A program made the translations under genes and the position numbers. DNA of 35,964 nucleotides from the NCBI GenBank assembly GCA_022729915.1, contig DZBP01000006.1, positions 1 through 35,964 on the forward strand, in the 5' to 3' direction. The notes under the pieces are model-generated. The model worked only from the letters and a program-made list of their open reading frames with translations, was not told the origin of the DNA and ran no database searches. Positions 18,001-26,967 of the stretch are shown one piece after another; within the stretch, counting starts at the first letter, position 1, and every line of letters starts with the position of its first letter. The stretch comes from Draconibacterium orientale. GTDB lineage: Bacteria > Bacteroidota > Bacteroidia > Bacteroidales > JAIFNL01.

Positions 18001-19088
18001 TTCAAACTAAGCTCATGTTTGCGAAGTGTCTCATCAACAAGTACTTGCTGTTGTTCCATTTCTTGTTTATACGATTTTATTTCTTCTAAAAGTCTTTCGG
18101 TATGGGTATGCACTCTCGACGAAAACAATGAAGCAGAAATATTGCTGGCTAATTTTTCAACAAATGATATTTTAGAAGGAGAAAATTTTTTGAAAGATGC
18201 AATTTCAATTACTCCAAGTAATTCATTTTCAAGCAACAATGGTACAATCAATAAAGCATTTGGGTTTGCTTGCCCTAATCCAGAAGTTATTTCAATATAA
18301 TCTTGAGGTATTTCGGTAAGGTAAATAGTTGATTTTTCTAAAGCACATGTACCAATTAAACCATCGCCAATTTGCACTTTCTTTTGCAAATATTTCTTCT
18401 TTCCATAGCCATAAAAGCTAATCAATTCGAGTTCTTGGCGCATCTCATCATTTTCAGAGAAAATAAACAATCCGGCTTGATTTGCATCAATATAATTTAC
18501 CAGATTACTTAAAATTTTATTAGCTAATATATCTATTCTTTCATTGCTTTTTCTTAAAATATCGTTCAAAATAGCCAAACCTTCGTTTGTCCAATTTCGC
18601 AAAGCTTCTTCTTCCTTCCGTTCTATTTCAAAGTTTTTGTTGCGTTTAAGGTTTTCATGCATTTTAATGAGTAATTGCCTGAAAATATTGGAAGTATTTG
18701 ACGTATCGTAAGTTATATCAATGTTTCCATTAAGTAATTCGGTAGTAATTTGAATGTTTTCATTAAATCCGTCGATAAATTTATTTATATCCGAACTTAA
18801 TTTTCCAATTTCGTAGTTGCTTGTATGATTTATTGATTTTGCTAATTTTCCTTCTGAAAGTTTTTTGGTAGTTTTACCTATCTCTTCTATTCTATCAAAA
18901 ATACCTTGCAATTGCAAAACTATAGTAAGAAATACGATTATGCCTGAAAAAACGATACCTAAAATAATGGTTATTTTTGATTGACTAAAAAAAACAAGAA
19001 TTGTAGATAAAGTTATAATAATGAACAATATAACTGCTCCAATAACAGTTAAAAATTTAATCAGAAGTTTGTTATTAGAAGAATTCAT
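15033..19088 (-). CDS. Large membrane hybrid sensor histidine kinase (TM-HAMP-GAF-PAS-PAS-HisKA-HATPase-REC)
   Basis: The protein has 1351 residues. Two N-terminal membrane helices (about 8-32 and 38-60) are separated by a very short loop, so there is no periplasmic sensor. A HAMP-like segment follows (about 60-115), then a GAF domain (about 170-325), a coiled coil, two PAS domains (about 388-500 and 609-720; both with KDxxGxxxxxN and a GKxDxDxY motif), and a long coiled coil (about 735-860). HisKA has H875 in [16 protein letters not shown], HATPase_c lies near 980-1095, and REC has D1176 in [13 protein letters not shown]. The last 105 residues are helical and hydrophilic without an obvious HPt histidine. 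Intracellular ligands or redox state could be sensed by GAF/PAS. It lies 252 bp after the SpoIIE gene; a TAGGTTTG at 19217-19210 might give it its own start. Confidence 0.93.
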   Translation of the reverse strand: MNSSNNKLLIKFLTVIGAVILFIIITLSTILVFFSQSKITIILGIVFSGIIVFLTIVLQLQGIFDRIEEIGKTTKKLSEGKLAKSINHTSNYEIGKLSSDINKFIDGFNENIQITTELLNGNIDITYDTSNTSNIFRQLLIKMHENLKRNKNFEIERKEEEALRNWTNEGLAILNDILRKSNERIDILANKILSNLVNYIDANQAGLFIFSENDEMRQELELISFYGYGKKKYLQKKVQIGDGLIGTCALEKSTIYLTEIPQDYIEITSGLGQANPNALLIVPLLLENELLGVIEIASFKKFSPSKISFVEKLASNISASLFSSRVHTHTERLLEEIKSYKQEMEQQQVLVDETLRKHELSLKEMERLKKLEIEQNNVHIKEIESSKNMINSILNEIQANVFLKDARGRFVLMNNQVAEFHGVEVSELIGKSDFDLYPIEDAKKNAEIEQDIIRKGKREYISTEMLNDTEVIFRTIKKPFFIEFINEKGLLGIQFDITELVYKQNEAQKLKEKLELKLIELKKAQEQLNIKESELIEANKVMSNKELILRKILNQYADAQKELKINNEELRAQEEELKQNLEELITTQEEMIRLKEFDAIKATQVLNQLDENKRLLSKILDFFPAEIILKDSLGKYLIANKIAAENLNIKVENLVGKTDYDFYQIDKADELRLQEIEVVNKGMIVYKSIEKINEQEKIFQITKAPFFINYLNDTGLLLIKTDITEIKQNERELEVLNKIQQNQQIQLEQKMLELTKIQQELKNQRDELKQANTMLITKEKKLENAVKTAEVSRKELWLKNDQLLAQEEELKQIIEQMQLVQDEQEKQEILITRQKENLLKINEKLKQEIIEKEQAKLEATNANKAKSEFLANMSHEIRTPMNAIVGFSELLATKVEGLKEKSYLDAIQSSGKSLIMIINDILDLSKIEAGKMKLEYDYTSIRGIVDEIKNIFSLKVQDKNLDFIIDIDENVPDSMMLDEIRMRQILFNLVGNAIKFTDEGFVRIHIETNEASNENTNFRNLVISVEDTGIGIAEESQRKIFNAFEQQDNQATKHYGGTGLGLSITSRLVEMMNGDIKLKSTHKAEKKQLTGSNFIINLYDVKVSDLQKEIQEQHNFDYNSIVFEASTLLVVDDIELNRNLITEFLESTQVHVITAVNGREAIEFTKLYKPDVILMDIRMPVLDGISAAIEIRKIPEFAEIPIIALTASALVSDREKIMKTGFNAFISKPIQLASLFFELASFLPYKHIVNETISTKKNNRVLTYLNISEKKIESNLEHLKKNVLIELYDLNKIFIIDDIEAFSDKFQEYVKSVDLLEFEPFIEELNDNLQSFDLPKIKRSLNNLISFIEKL

Positions 19089-19340
19089 TTTAAAATCAAT
19101 TTTCTATAAAAAAATAAATTAATTAATGCTATACAAAACCAACTATTGAAAAAAACTAAGTTTTTCTGCAATAAATAAATTTATAGCACAAATGCTATTT
19201 TAAATGGAGCAAACCTAAAGCAATTAAATAATTTTTAAGCATTTAGTACTAAATTATCCAATTAATCGGAGATCAGTGCTTCAAATTACATTTTGTATTC
19301 AATAAAAAAAAACTAAAAAAATTTAAATCGAATAATTATT

Positions 19341-21692
19341 TTAAGCAATTTTCAAACCCATAACTAAAATATCATCAATTTGCTCGCTATTTCCTTGCCA
19401 TTCTTTAAGCGTTTTTTCTAAAACCAATTTTTGCTCGGCAAACGATTTGTCTTGCATCATCAATAAAAGTCGCTTAAAAGGTTTCGACATAAATTTATTT
19501 TCGCCAGTTTCGTCAAATTGATCAACATAACCATCTGAAAACATGTACAATGCATCTCCAGATTTCAGTTTTTCTTCGTATTTGGTGAAGCTTTCTTTTT
19601 CGCGCGAGTAAATACCAATTGGCATTCTATCAGGCTTAAAATGAATGAGTTCGCCATTTCTAATCAAATACAAAGGGTTGTAAGCTCCGGCATATTCTAA
19701 TGTATATTTTTCAACATCAATCACACAAAGTGCCATATCCATACCATCTTGTGCTTCATTTTCTTTGCCTCGCTGTCTAAGAGAATTTTTAATTTTTTCT
19801 CTTAATTCATTCAAAATTATGTGAGCTTCAATTTTTTCGATATCGGAATTGTTCAAAATATCGTTCAGAAAAGAAATTCCTAGCATACTCATCAAAGCAC
19901 CCGGAACTCCGTGTCCTGTGCAGTCAGCAGCAGAAACAAATATTTTATTTCCCTTTTGGCGCACCCAATAAAAGTCGCCACTTACTATATCGCGAGGCTT
20001 CAAAAGTATGAAATGGTCGCTTATAAAATCGCCACCAAAATCGTCGGTTGGCAAAAGTGCCCTTTGAATTTTACTGGCATAAGTTATGCTATCGGTAATG
20101 CTCTTATTTTTATATTCAATTTCTTCTTTTTGATGTGCAAGTAATGTATTTTTGTGCTTCATTATTCGAGCATTTCTCAAAATTACAACCGAAAGCATTA
20201 TCATCAATATTATAACTATTGCGGCAGAATAAATTAAAACTTTTTGCCTATTTATTTTTGCTTCATTTGCTAAGTCTTTTTCTTTCTGTTCAAATTCAAT
20301 CTGTTTTTGCTTTTTATCAAATTCATATTGCATCGAAAGTTGAGTAATTTTCTTGGTATTTTCATCATTATTAAGTCGCTGATTGATAGAATTTTGCTCA
20401 ATAGAATACTCAAAAGCTTTTTTATAGTTTTTCATTCCGGCGTAAGATAAACTAAGCAAATTAGCTGAAGCGTTTAAATGTTCGAGCGAGTTGGCTTCTT
20501 TTCCAAATTCATAAGCTTGTTGAAGATGAAAAACTGCTTTTTGAAATTGGGCTAATTCGTAATAACATTCACCTATTCCAATGTTTTCGAGAGCAACTCC
20601 TCTCATGTCTTGAAAGTATTCTTTAATTTCTAAGCTTTTTTGGTAATTTAAAATAGCTGATTCGTATTTTTTGCTTTCCTTAAAAAGAGTAGCAATGTTA
20701 GAATAACAATCTGCTTCGATGCGGGCATCACCAATTTCTTTGGCAATTATTAGGCTTTTTGAATAATTATCTATGGCTTTTTTAGCATAAGTGCTGTCAT
20801 TATCCGATAATTCTTTATAAACATTTCCAATATTATTCAAAACTTTAGCAATTCCGGGAGAATATTTCAATTCTTCATTGATTTTCAGAGATTTTTGATA
20901 ATAAGACAAAGCATCATCTAGATGTTTCATTCGTTCCGAAATACTCCCAATATTGTTGTAAGAATCAGCCATTGCTGATTTATCGCCCAAAATTTCGTTT
21001 ATTTTTAAGCCTTCAATGTAATTTTCGAGTGCTTTTTTGTAATTTCCTTGTTTGTTGTAAATAATTCCAATCACATTGTAGCAAGAGGCTTGCCCTTTTT
21101 TAAAATTTATTTCGGTCGAAATATCTAAACCTTTGTTTAAATTAACCAATGCTTCAGAATAATTGCCAATGTTTTCATACAAGCTGCCAATTGTATAATA
21201 AGATGATGCAATTCCTTCTTTATCATCGAGTTGAATATTAATATCTAGCGATTTTTTACTGTATTCGAGGGCTTTAGTTGTGTTGCCAATATACGAATAA
21301 ATATTACCCAAATTGTTTAGGGTAGAAGCCATACCAAGCTTATCGCCAATGGATTGCCTAAGGTCAAGTGCTTTCTGATAAAAATAAAGACCAGAATCAA
21401 TTTTAGAAGCATAATAACAGGCATTGCCTAAATTATGAAATGCGGCTCCTTTTCCTTTTTTAAAATTTATTTTTTCTGCTAATTTCAACGCTTTTCGAGC
21501 GTAAACGGCTGCTTCGTCTTGATTATAAGGCACAATTTCATACGATAGTTCGTTAAAAATTTTTACTTGAAGGCTATCGATTTTTTGCACTGTCAGAGCT
21601 TTCTTCAAACTGTCAATTTTAGTTTGCGAAAACAATGAAAATGAACTAATTAATAACAAAAACAGCAAAATATATTTTTTTGTAGTACTCAT
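19341..21692 (-). CDS. TPR-repeat SpoIIE-family PP2C-type serine phosphatase, membrane-anchored
   Basis: The 783-residue protein starts with a signal peptide (cleavage near SLFSQ, residue 22), followed by about nine to ten TPR repeats at about 50-440 with repeated phrases such as GNIYSYIGNTTKALEYS. A membrane helix lies at about 484-505, a short coiled coil follows, and a SpoIIE/PP2C domain fills about 535-783 (ALLPTDDFGGDF, SGDFYWV, SAADCTGHGVPGALMSMLG, MFSDGYVDQF). Thus the TPRs are periplasmic and the phosphatase is cytoplasmic. Relatives dephosphorylate anti-sigma-factor antagonists or other Ser/Thr phosphoproteins. No STAS protein or HATPase anti-sigma kinase is seen next to it. The gene lies between two hybrid kinases on the same strand (117 and 252 bp gaps), suggesting a shared pathway. 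Confidence 0.92.
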   Translation of the reverse strand: MSTTKKYILLFLLLISSFSLFSQTKIDSLKKALTVQKIDSLQVKIFNELSYEIVPYNQDEAAVYARKALKLAEKINFKKGKGAAFHNLGNACYYASKIDSGLYFYQKALDLRQSIGDKLGMASTLNNLGNIYSYIGNTTKALEYSKKSLDINIQLDDKEGIASSYYTIGSLYENIGNYSEALVNLNKGLDISTEINFKKGQASCYNVIGIIYNKQGNYKKALENYIEGLKINEILGDKSAMADSYNNIGSISERMKHLDDALSYYQKSLKINEELKYSPGIAKVLNNIGNVYKELSDNDSTYAKKAIDNYSKSLIIAKEIGDARIEADCYSNIATLFKESKKYESAILNYQKSLEIKEYFQDMRGVALENIGIGECYYELAQFQKAVFHLQQAYEFGKEANSLEHLNASANLLSLSYAGMKNYKKAFEYSIEQNSINQRLNNDENTKKITQLSMQYEFDKKQKQIEFEQKEKDLANEAKINRQKVLIYSAAIVIILMIMLSVVILRNARIMKHKNTLLAHQKEEIEYKNKSITDSITYASKIQRALLPTDDFGGDFISDHFILLKPRDIVSGDFYWVRQKGNKIFVSAADCTGHGVPGALMSMLGISFLNDILNNSDIEKIEAHIILNELREKIKNSLRQRGKENEAQDGMDMALCVIDVEKYTLEYAGAYNPLYLIRNGELIHFKPDRMPIGIYSREKESFTKYEEKLKSGDALYMFSDGYVDQFDETGENKFMSKPFKRLLLMMQDKSFAEQKLVLEKTLKEWQGNSEQIDDILVMGLKIA

Positions 21693-21809
21693 TAATTGTA
21701 ACTATTTTTAAAACACTTTTAACTAAAAAATATTCTTCAAATAAAAGTGAATGAATAATTGAAATTCAAGAAAAAAGAACAAAACAGATTATTACACTAT
21801 CATTATAGG

Positions 21810-24068
21810 TTATTTTTTTAAAATCGTCAAAATTTCTTTTAATTCTACCACTCCTTTGTTGGTTTCACTTATAAAATTAGCCAACATTTCAGGATAATCC
21901 TCTTTGCGTTCTCTTGCTTTCACCGCATTTTCAAAAAGTTGCATATCGGCTCGTAACTTGTTCATTCCCACTATTGCAACAGATGATTTGGCTGAATGTA
22001 CGTACAATTTCAAATCGTCCCACTTTTCATCTCTAATTGCTTTGTTAATGTTAGTAACATATTCAGAGATTTGATCAATAAACATTTCAATCATTTCGGC
22101 AATAATTTCATTGTTATCGCCTGCCATATTTTTTAAATAATCTAAGTTTGTAATTTTTTGTGATTCGTTCAGAAATTCTTTATTTATAGCCTGCTGCAGA
22201 ATTTTTTTTATCAAAACTTCAGCTTTAAAGGGCTTTGCAATATAGTCATTAATTCCGGCTTCAAAACTTCTATCAATTTCAGATTTTGTAACAGCCGCCG
22301 TAAGTGCAATAATTGGAACTAACGAATGAGGCTCTTTCAAAAGCGTACGAATTTGTTTAGTAGCCTGATAACCATCAAGTTCTGGCATGTGTAAATCCAT
22401 CAAAATTACATCAAACAAATTGTTGGTAGCTGCTGTTACGGCTTCTTTTCCGTTTTCAACAAGGGTTACCGTCATATTGTTTTTTAATAGAACTTCCTTA
22501 GCAAAAACTTGATTTAATTTATTATCTTCAGCTAATAAAACGTTCAATGTTTTATTAACTGCTATTTTATTAAATTTTGGTGTATCTATTTGGTTTGCAA
22601 CCATATTTTTAGTATCTGTAACAACTCCAAAAGGAAGAGTAACACAAAAACTGCTACCTTCGCCAAATTTGCTTTCTACAGAAATTGTGCCGTCCATCAA
22701 ATGCACGAGTTGTTTAGAAATAGTTAATCCTAAGCCAGTTCCACCATATTCGCGAGTAGTTAAGTTGGTAGCTTGATTAAATTCTTCAAAAATAGCTTCA
22801 AGCTTGTCTTTCATAATGCCAATACCAGTATCAATGACTTCAAATTCAATAATTTGAGTGTTTTCAAGAACAGATTTTAATTTAAATTTCATTGAAATAC
22901 CGCCTTTTTGTGTAAACTTAAATGCGTTTCCAACCAAATTAGTAAGTATTTGATTTAAACGGACTTTGTCGCCAATTACAAAATTTGGAATAGCATCATC
23001 TATTTCAATGGTAAAAAATAAGCCTTTTTGAGTCATTCGTTTTTCAAAAATATCTCGGTATTGATACACCAATTTTCTAAAATCGAAAGCTTCATTCACA
23101 ATTTTCACTTTTCCGGCTTCAATTTTAGAAAAATCGAGAATATCATTGATAATTACCAGAAGATTATCGGCAGAAATACGAATATTTTCAAGATATTGAA
23201 ATTGTTCTTCGCTTAGTTCAGTTTCAGCCAAAAGGTCAGTCATTCCAATTACTCCATTCATTGGTGTTCTTATTTCGTGGCTCATATTTGCCAAAAACTG
23301 CTCTTTAATTTTGAGGCTGTATTCGGCTCTGTCTTTTGCTATTTTGAGGTCTTTATTTTGTTTTCCAAGCCTAGAAATCATTTCATTAAACACATACGAA
23401 AGCTGTCCAATTTCATCTTTGGAATTGTAATCACTTCGGATAGAATAGTTGCGAGTTTCAGCAATATTTTTCATCAAGTCGGCTAAATTTATAATAGGTT
23501 TGGTAATTAAACCCTGAAAATAAATAGCCATAATAAGCGATATAATCAATGCCAAAATTATTATCAATGAAATAACAATCAAAAATTTAGTTGTTCTTTC
23601 TTTGTATTCGTCTAAATTGGTTTGAATAAAAATAGTTCCGTGCGTATGGTTTTTGTAAATTATGGGCTTAGTGATAATAATTTTGTCTTGCGAAAAAATA
23701 ATGGTATCGGTAGGAAATTCAAGTTTTTCGGAAGCTCTGTAGCCAATTCCTTTTTTGGCATAATCAGCAAACGAAAGATTATTAACATTATAAATAGCAG
23801 CCATTTCAATGTAAGCATCAGAAGAAAGCAATTGCAACGATTTTTTTGCGTCTTCTTTACCGCTCATAAAAAACTCCAAATTTGCGGCATTATTATTTCC
23901 AACAGTTTCGGCTAAAATAGACAAATCGCGTAAAGCCTTGCGTTTAAATTGCTGTTTGTCATAAATAATGAACAAAATGGACGACACAAATAAAGCAAAA
24001 GCACTCAAAATAAAGAGAAAGAAAACAATTTTCTTTTTTATAGATAAATTTCTGAATCGAGCAAGCAT
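21810..24068 (-). CDS. CHASE8-like hybrid sensor histidine kinase with REC and HPt
   Basis: The 752-residue protein has a membrane helix at about 13-35 and a periplasmic domain of about 120 residues that looks like CHASE8 (LAETVGNNNAANLEFF, LLSSDAYIEMAAIYNV, FADYAKKG). A second helix lies at about 160-185, then HAMP (186-237). HisKA has H264 in [16 protein letters not shown], followed by HATPase_c, REC with D558 in VILMDLHMPELDG, and a C-terminal HPt with H691 in HSAKSS. CHASE8 is the input domain of the diguanylate cyclase YfiN/TpbB, which is controlled by periplasmic YfiR. A YfiR-like gene lies directly upstream (88-bp gap). The phosphate can pass His-Asp-His to another receiver, possibly the REC-kinase at 13678. 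The CHASE8 call is by eye and should be tested. Confidence 0.92.
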   Translation of the reverse strand: MLARFRNLSIKKKIVFFLFILSAFALFVSSILFIIYDKQQFKRKALRDLSILAETVGNNNAANLEFFMSGKEDAKKSLQLLSSDAYIEMAAIYNVNNLSFADYAKKGIGYRASEKLEFPTDTIIFSQDKIIITKPIIYKNHTHGTIFIQTNLDEYKERTTKFLIVISLIIILALIISLIMAIYFQGLITKPIINLADLMKNIAETRNYSIRSDYNSKDEIGQLSYVFNEMISRLGKQNKDLKIAKDRAEYSLKIKEQFLANMSHEIRTPMNGVIGMTDLLAETELSEEQFQYLENIRISADNLLVIINDILDFSKIEAGKVKIVNEAFDFRKLVYQYRDIFEKRMTQKGLFFTIEIDDAIPNFVIGDKVRLNQILTNLVGNAFKFTQKGGISMKFKLKSVLENTQIIEFEVIDTGIGIMKDKLEAIFEEFNQATNLTTREYGGTGLGLTISKQLVHLMDGTISVESKFGEGSSFCVTLPFGVVTDTKNMVANQIDTPKFNKIAVNKTLNVLLAEDNKLNQVFAKEVLLKNNMTVTLVENGKEAVTAATNNLFDVILMDLHMPELDGYQATKQIRTLLKEPHSLVPIIALTAAVTKSEIDRSFEAGINDYIAKPFKAEVLIKKILQQAINKEFLNESQKITNLDYLKNMAGDNNEIIAEMIEMFIDQISEYVTNINKAIRDEKWDDLKLYVHSAKSSVAIVGMNKLRADMQLFENAVKARERKEDYPEMLANFISETNKGVVELKEILTILKK

Positions 24069-24156
24069 ATTTAAAAGTTCATTATTTTAATAATTTATTT
24101 TTTCTCAAAGAAAACATACCAAGCTGTCGGAAAAAATTGTTTTACCCTAAACCAAT

Positions 24157-24702
24157 TTAATCGATTAGTTCGGCAATATTTAATAATTGTGGACTAAAAT
24201 AAACATGATAATCCAAAGCTATTTTATTATTAATCTGAATATTACACTTCATTCGAGCGTATTCAAAATTAACAATTCCTCCGTTTTTGCAAAATTCAGA
24301 ATTGTTAGTACTAACCGACAAAATTTTATATTCGTTGCAAAAAGTAATAATCTCGTGAGTTTTATCAACTTCACTTTCAGGTAAATAAATCAAATCATAA
24401 TTATTATTTTTTTTCAAATCAAGAAAATTAACCACTTTAATTTTTTTTCCGTAACACATTTTATCAGCAAAATACTGCTTCATTTCGTTTGTAATATTCT
24501 GATTATTAAATACTCCAATTAAAAACAACTCTTTATTTGAAAGTACAGCATGGTCCCAATCGATAAACTGAAATAAATGAAAAATCATTTCCTGTTCTTC
24601 ATCAATTTGGGCTGATAAACGAATAGAAAAACCAAATAAAAACAAAAAAACTGCAAAAAAGCCTTTCCTTGCCAATTTTAAAAGATGTTTGAAAAAAAAC
24701 AA
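24157..24702 (-). CDS. YfiR-like (DUF4154) periplasmic protein
   Basis: The 181-residue protein has a signal peptide ending near RLSAQ (about residue 31). The mature part follows the DUF4154/YfiR pattern: a short helix (MIFHLFQFIDW), LFLIGVFNN, a basic strand KKIKVVNF, YDLIYLPES, ILSVSTNNSEFCKNGGIVNF, then CNIQINNKIALDYHVYFSPQLLNIAELID. YfiR in Pseudomonas binds and represses the CHASE8 domain of YfiN in the periplasm. Three cysteines are present in the mature domain (residues 98-150 region), which may matter because YfiR activity is disulfide-dependent. No ATG fits: the frame opens with TTG at 24702, and another TTG at 24675 would give a compact signal peptide (MARKGFFAVFLF), so the true start may be 24675. 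It is the first gene of the signalling block. Confidence 0.82.
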   Translation of the reverse strand: MFFFKHLLKLARKGFFAVFLFLFGFSIRLSAQIDEEQEMIFHLFQFIDWDHAVLSNKELFLIGVFNNQNITNEMKQYFADKMCYGKKIKVVNFLDLKKNNNYDLIYLPESEVDKTHEIITFCNEYKILSVSTNNSEFCKNGGIVNFEYARMKCNIQINNKIALDYHVYFSPQLLNIAELID

Positions 24703-25125
24703 TAGCTAATAAATAACTGATTTACAATAACTAAACTGTCCTTTTTACAATTAAACATAATAAAAAAATAGATTAATTCAAAAATTAATTAGTTCACAAT
24801 ATAAGATGAAATTAATAAATATAAAAATCTTTTTAAACAAAAATTAGCTTTTTTCCTCAAAAAGGGAATAAACCTTTTGTTTAAAAAAAATAATCCTCTA
24901 TATTTCAAATAATTAAAATATAAAATATATCGAAATTTAAGTTTCGTTACACAAAAATTATTTTTTAATAAAAAAATTAAAAATTGTTCAAAATACCCAT
25001 TTATTTATTTACAAAATTTATGTAATCAATTTATTTATTTCACCATTTCGCAAACATGAATTTCGCTCTTTTAGTAAAGTAAAAATTACACGATGCAACG
25101 CAATATAATAATTATTTTTCTTCTT

Positions 25126-25157
25126 CAAAGTTAGCATATTGTGCCGAAAAAATCAAT
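25126..25157 (-). promoter_or_regulatory. Candidate promoter reading toward the YfiR-kinase block
   Basis: On the minus strand ATTG (25157-25154) is followed after 20 nt by TAACTTTG (25133-25126), a full TAnnTTTG match with the core TTG of the -33 box. The transcript would begin near 25119, leaving a leader of about 415 nt before the YfiR-like start. Confidence 0.45.
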
Positions 25158-25472
25158 AAAATTGTATATTTTTTTTAGCCAATTTTGTTTTTCTCAAAAA
25201 TAAAGATGCAGGTGTGTTTTATTTCGAAATCATTTTTTGATAATCTAGTCATTCACTGAAATATAACAAATATTCAAATACAATTGCAATTAAATTGTCG
25301 TTCGTACAAAAAGTCTAGTAAAAAGGAGAATTACATAAAATTAAATATTTCTTTATTGTTTTAAAAAAAACTAATTAAATACATGTAATTAAATTTCAAC
25401 CAATTGAATTACTATTAAAATTTGTAATATTATATTTTTATTCTAAAAATAGTTCGTTTTAATTTTTTTTTG

Positions 25473-25480
25473 TAAATTTG
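25473..25480 (+). promoter_or_regulatory. Candidate -7 element (TAAATTTG) reading toward the TPR/PorE block
   Basis: TAAATTTG matches TAnnTTTG fully. The best upstream partner is only TTCG at 25453-25456, 16 nt away, so the promoter is weakly supported. The leader would be about 260 nt. Confidence 0.3.
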
Positions 25481-25747
25481 AATAAAATAATTTTTCTATT
25501 TTTCGATATTAATTTTTAGCCTTAAAATAAGAAGAAAATTATTAGGAGTAAAAAATAATGAAATAAATACAGCATCAAAACTAAAATTTTTAAAAATTAA
25601 ATCATATTTTTATAACAAAACTTCCAAAAAAAATAGTTTTTTATATTTTGAATTAAAATACTCGTTTAATTAAAAAAAAATAAGTTTTAATAATATAAAT
25701 AAATAAAATAAATTTTGAACAAAGAAGTTTTTAAAACATTTTATTAT

Positions 25748-26809
25748 ATGAAAAAAATTACATCAACCTTAGCCTTAATGGTATTAATAGTAAACTTGTT
25801 TGCTCAAGTTCCAGCCATAACCGACACAAGTGCCACATTAGTAGCTGCACAAGGGCAGGAAGCAGAAACCTTCTACAATCAAGGCATTGAGGAGTTTAAG
25901 ATAAAAAATTATCAAGTAGCCATTGAAAGTTTTGACAAGGCTATTGCCATAAATCCTGAATTTGCAAAAGCTTATTTCAATAGAGGTGTAGTTAAAACAG
26001 AACTAAATGAAACCGATAATGCCCTGAATGATTTCAACAAAGCCATTGAAATTGATTCAAAAATGGGTATAGCTTATTTTAGTCGTGCACTTTTAAAATT
26101 CAACAAAAACGAATTTTCGCAAGCCAACAGCGATTTAAAAATGGCTATCAACTCAATGTATGAAGATGCAAAAGTGTATTATTATTTAGGCATAACTTAC
26201 TTTCAAACAGATGATTACAAAGAAGCAGAAAATAGTTTTACAAAATCAATAAACTTAGATGCAAACTTTGCCTTTGCATACAACGACCGTGCTAGTGCAA
26301 AAAGACAACAAAATGACTTAGCGGGTGCAATAAGTGATTATAAAATTGCGATTGAAAAAAACAATAATATAGCACTTATTCACAATAACTTAGGAAGTGC
26401 ACTAAAGCTAAACGGAAACTATGAAGAAGCCATTGCTGCCTACGAAAAAGCAGTTGCACTCAAGTCTGATTATTACATAGCTTTTAATAATATGGGAAGT
26501 GCATATTTTCAGCTAAATAATTATGAGAAAGCTGCTGAAAATTTCCAAAAAGCAAGCCAAATAAAACCAGATTATGCGTTTGCTTACAACAATTTAGGAA
26601 CTGCACTTCTAAAGCAAGAAAAATACCAAGAAGCCACACAAATTCTGGATAAAGCAATAGAATTAGACCCAAATTATGGTTTTGCTTACTTCAATAGAGG
26701 AAGCGCAAAAGAAATGCTCCGCCTCCCGAAAGAAGCATGTGCAGATTGGCAAAAAGCCTTTGATTTGGGTGTAAAGACTGCCGAAAGTTTAATCCATGAT
26801 TGTGATTAA
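25748..26809 (+). CDS. Secreted tetratricopeptide-repeat protein
   Basis: The protein is 353 residues from the ATG at 25748; a TTG 33 bp upstream would only lengthen the N-terminus before a clean signal peptide (cleavage near NLFAQ, about residue 20). Residues about 35-340 are nine consecutive TPR units of 34 residues, with recurrent phrases such as AYFNRG and AFNNMGSAYFQLNNYEKA. The end (CADWQKAFDLG, then a terminal CD) is the typical cap of Bacteroidota periplasmic TPR proteins. TPRs are protein-interaction scaffolds; no enzyme domain is attached. It precedes two PorE-like genes on the same strand (158-bp gap), which themselves carry N-terminal TPRs, so a role in the same envelope assembly is plausible but unproven. 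Confidence 0.9.
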   Translation: MKKITSTLALMVLIVNLFAQVPAITDTSATLVAAQGQEAETFYNQGIEEFKIKNYQVAIESFDKAIAINPEFAKAYFNRGVVKTELNETDNALNDFNKAIEIDSKMGIAYFSRALLKFNKNEFSQANSDLKMAINSMYEDAKVYYYLGITYFQTDDYKEAENSFTKSINLDANFAFAYNDRASAKRQQNDLAGAISDYKIAIEKNNNIALIHNNLGSALKLNGNYEEAIAAYEKAVALKSDYYIAFNNMGSAYFQLNNYEKAAENFQKASQIKPDYAFAYNNLGTALLKQEKYQEATQILDKAIELDPNYGFAYFNRGSAKEMLRLPKEACADWQKAFDLGVKTAESLIHDCD

Positions 26810-26967
26810 TTTAAATGTAATAATTTCGATTTTCTTATTAATTAATATTGCAAATTTTAAAAATAAATTATTTTCGAACGTCTAATTTTTTAAAAATATA
26901 AAACTAAGTTATAAATTTTTAGCAGTTTATATTATAATTTCCATCATTTAATTTAACTTTATTTAAA

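Larger units (their letters stand above)
24703..25747. other. About 1-kb AT-rich divergent intergenic region
   Basis: No credible gene was found on either strand; stop codons are dense in all frames and the longest frames are under about 20 codons. The region separates the minus-strand signalling block from the plus-strand envelope block. It contains candidate promoter elements in both directions (25126-25157 minus, 25473-25480 plus), two copies of TTATTTATTT 30 bp apart (25001-25010 and 25031-25040), and a small hairpin CGAAA/TTTCG near 24931-24946. It may hold long 5' leaders or a small RNA, but nothing proves this. Confidence 0.6.
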
